DNA of 6,278 nt, from positions 1 to 6,278 of the forward strand of contig JADLEN010000155.1 of the NCBI GenBank assembly GCA_020846105.1, read 5' to 3'. How positions within the stretch are numbered: position 1 is the first letter of the stretch; each line of letters begins with the position of its first letter. A program made the translations under genes and the position numbers. Source of the stretch: Chitinophagaceae bacterium. Lineage in GTDB: Bacteria; Bacteroidota; Bacteroidia; Chitinophagales; Chitinophagaceae. Shown here one piece after another: positions 5,663 to 6,278 of the stretch. The notes under the pieces were generated by a model, which saw only the letters and a list, made by a program, of their open reading frames with translations, did no database searches and was not told the origin of the DNA.

Positions 5663-6278
5663 ATGAAAAAAATTATTTTACTTTCTGTAGTAGGTGCTTT
5701 GGGAGCATTTGGTGCATCAGCACAGTACGCTAATAGCGCTGTAAATGTAAAAGCAGTACGTGGCGTAGAGGCTTCTATTCCAACTGTAACTTTGCCTAAA
5801 ACTGGCACAACAATGAAAACCACAGCTGCTGGTTTCAGAAGATACGATCACCAAGAGTATGCTGCGTCTATCTCTACTACTACCTTCCAAGGTTCTAGTG
5901 TGCCCATTTGGCAAGATTCTTCTATCCGTGTAAACTATACTGGTGGTCTTGGTTCTATCAACTTCTCTTCAGTTTCACAAGTATTTTACCCATTTGACAA
6001 TCTTTGGAATGATGCTGCAAACCCTAACTTTTTGGGTCAGATAGCAGTAACAGCTACCAATTCATATCAAGTAGATTCTGTACGTTTGGATGCTTTTTAC
6101 CTTTTGGGTAATTTAACTACTGCTGGTATGTCTACACAAGTAGATACATTAGAAATTTCAGTTGCTTCGCAGCCTGCAGGTAATGCTTATTATTGGAGAG
6201 GTAGTGTTTCTTCTTGGGCGCTTCCTTACCTACCATCTGGTAGAGACACTTTATGGGCTTCTACTGCTATTAATGTAG
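5663..6278 (+). CDS. Secreted protein, paralog of the preceding T9SS cargo (3' end outside window)
   Basis: The frame stays open from ATG 5663 to the window end, giving 205 whole codons and one spare base. The final TAG letters are out of frame, so the gene continues. Residues 1-20 (MKKIILLSVVGALGAFGASA) form a clear Sec signal peptide with glutamine next. Residues 51-85 match residues 53-87 of the upstream protein at 31 of 35 positions. Similarity continues through WND.ANPNF (115-123), VDSVR (137-141) and SSWALPYLPSGRDTL (183-197), while residues 21-50 differ. By homology it should also end in a T9SS sorting domain, but that part is not in view. Isoleucine is coded by ATA only once in 10, and T-ending codons dominate, unlike the ABC ATPase gene, which hints at high expression. 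It probably has its own promoter, because a terminator lies upstream. The function is unknown. Confidence 0.9.
   Translation, partial: MKKIILLSVVGALGAFGASAQYANSAVNVKAVRGVEASIPTVTLPKTGTTMKTTAAGFRRYDHQEYAASISTTTFQGSSVPIWQDSSIRVNYTGGLGSINFSSVSQVFYPFDNLWNDAANPNFLGQIAVTATNSYQVDSVRLDAFYLLGNLTTAGMSTQVDTLEISVASQPAGNAYYWRGSVSSWALPYLPSGRDTLWASTAINV

Noticed and set aside
6276..6278. TAG at the very end as a stop codon for the second exported protein
   Set aside because: The reading frame from ATG 5663 uses GTA at 6275-6277 and leaves a single G, so the TAG is out of frame and the gene continues past the window.

Overview
The window comes from a member of the Bacteroidota. Two genes at the right end encode proteins that start with a signal peptide cut just before glutamine, and the complete one ends in a type IX secretion (T9SS) sorting domain. 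The upstream regions carry TAnnTTTG-like -7 promoter motifs, and no start codon has a convincing Shine-Dalgarno sequence. A Chitinophagales- or Cytophagales-like host is my guess and is not shown by the sequence. I see no CRISPR array, tRNA, rRNA, insertion sequence or integrase.

Layout from left to right. Positions 1-56 hold a GC-rich hairpin element cut by the window edge. A minus-strand two-gene operon follows (1900 down to 68): a 110-residue conserved-looking protein of unknown function, then, after 3 bases, a multi-spanning polysaccharide flippase of the MATE/Wzx type. A divergent promoter region (1901-2032) separates this operon from a plus-strand ABC transporter ATPase (2033-2794). The ATPase has no permease partner here. 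It ends at a bidirectional terminator shared with a convergent monofunctional proline dehydrogenase (4009 down to 2846). A second divergent region (4010-4182) drives the proline dehydrogenase leftward and a 449-residue T9SS-exported protein rightward (4183-5532). After a strong terminator comes a second, paralogous exported protein (5663 to the window end, incomplete).

The left two thirds is ordinary chromosomal housekeeping. The genes do not form one pathway: the flippase serves surface polysaccharide export, the ATPase drives an unseen transporter, and proline dehydrogenase starts proline catabolism. The most interesting part is the right end. The tandem exported paralogs share a very conserved 35-residue block directly after a divergent N-terminal segment, are separated by a terminator, and have no function I can recognise. 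The second copy uses codons differently from its neighbours, which suggests high expression. Two genes (the 110-residue protein and proline dehydrogenase) have open frames that run further upstream than their likely true starts. In both cases promoter motifs lie inside the extension, so I chose the shorter start.
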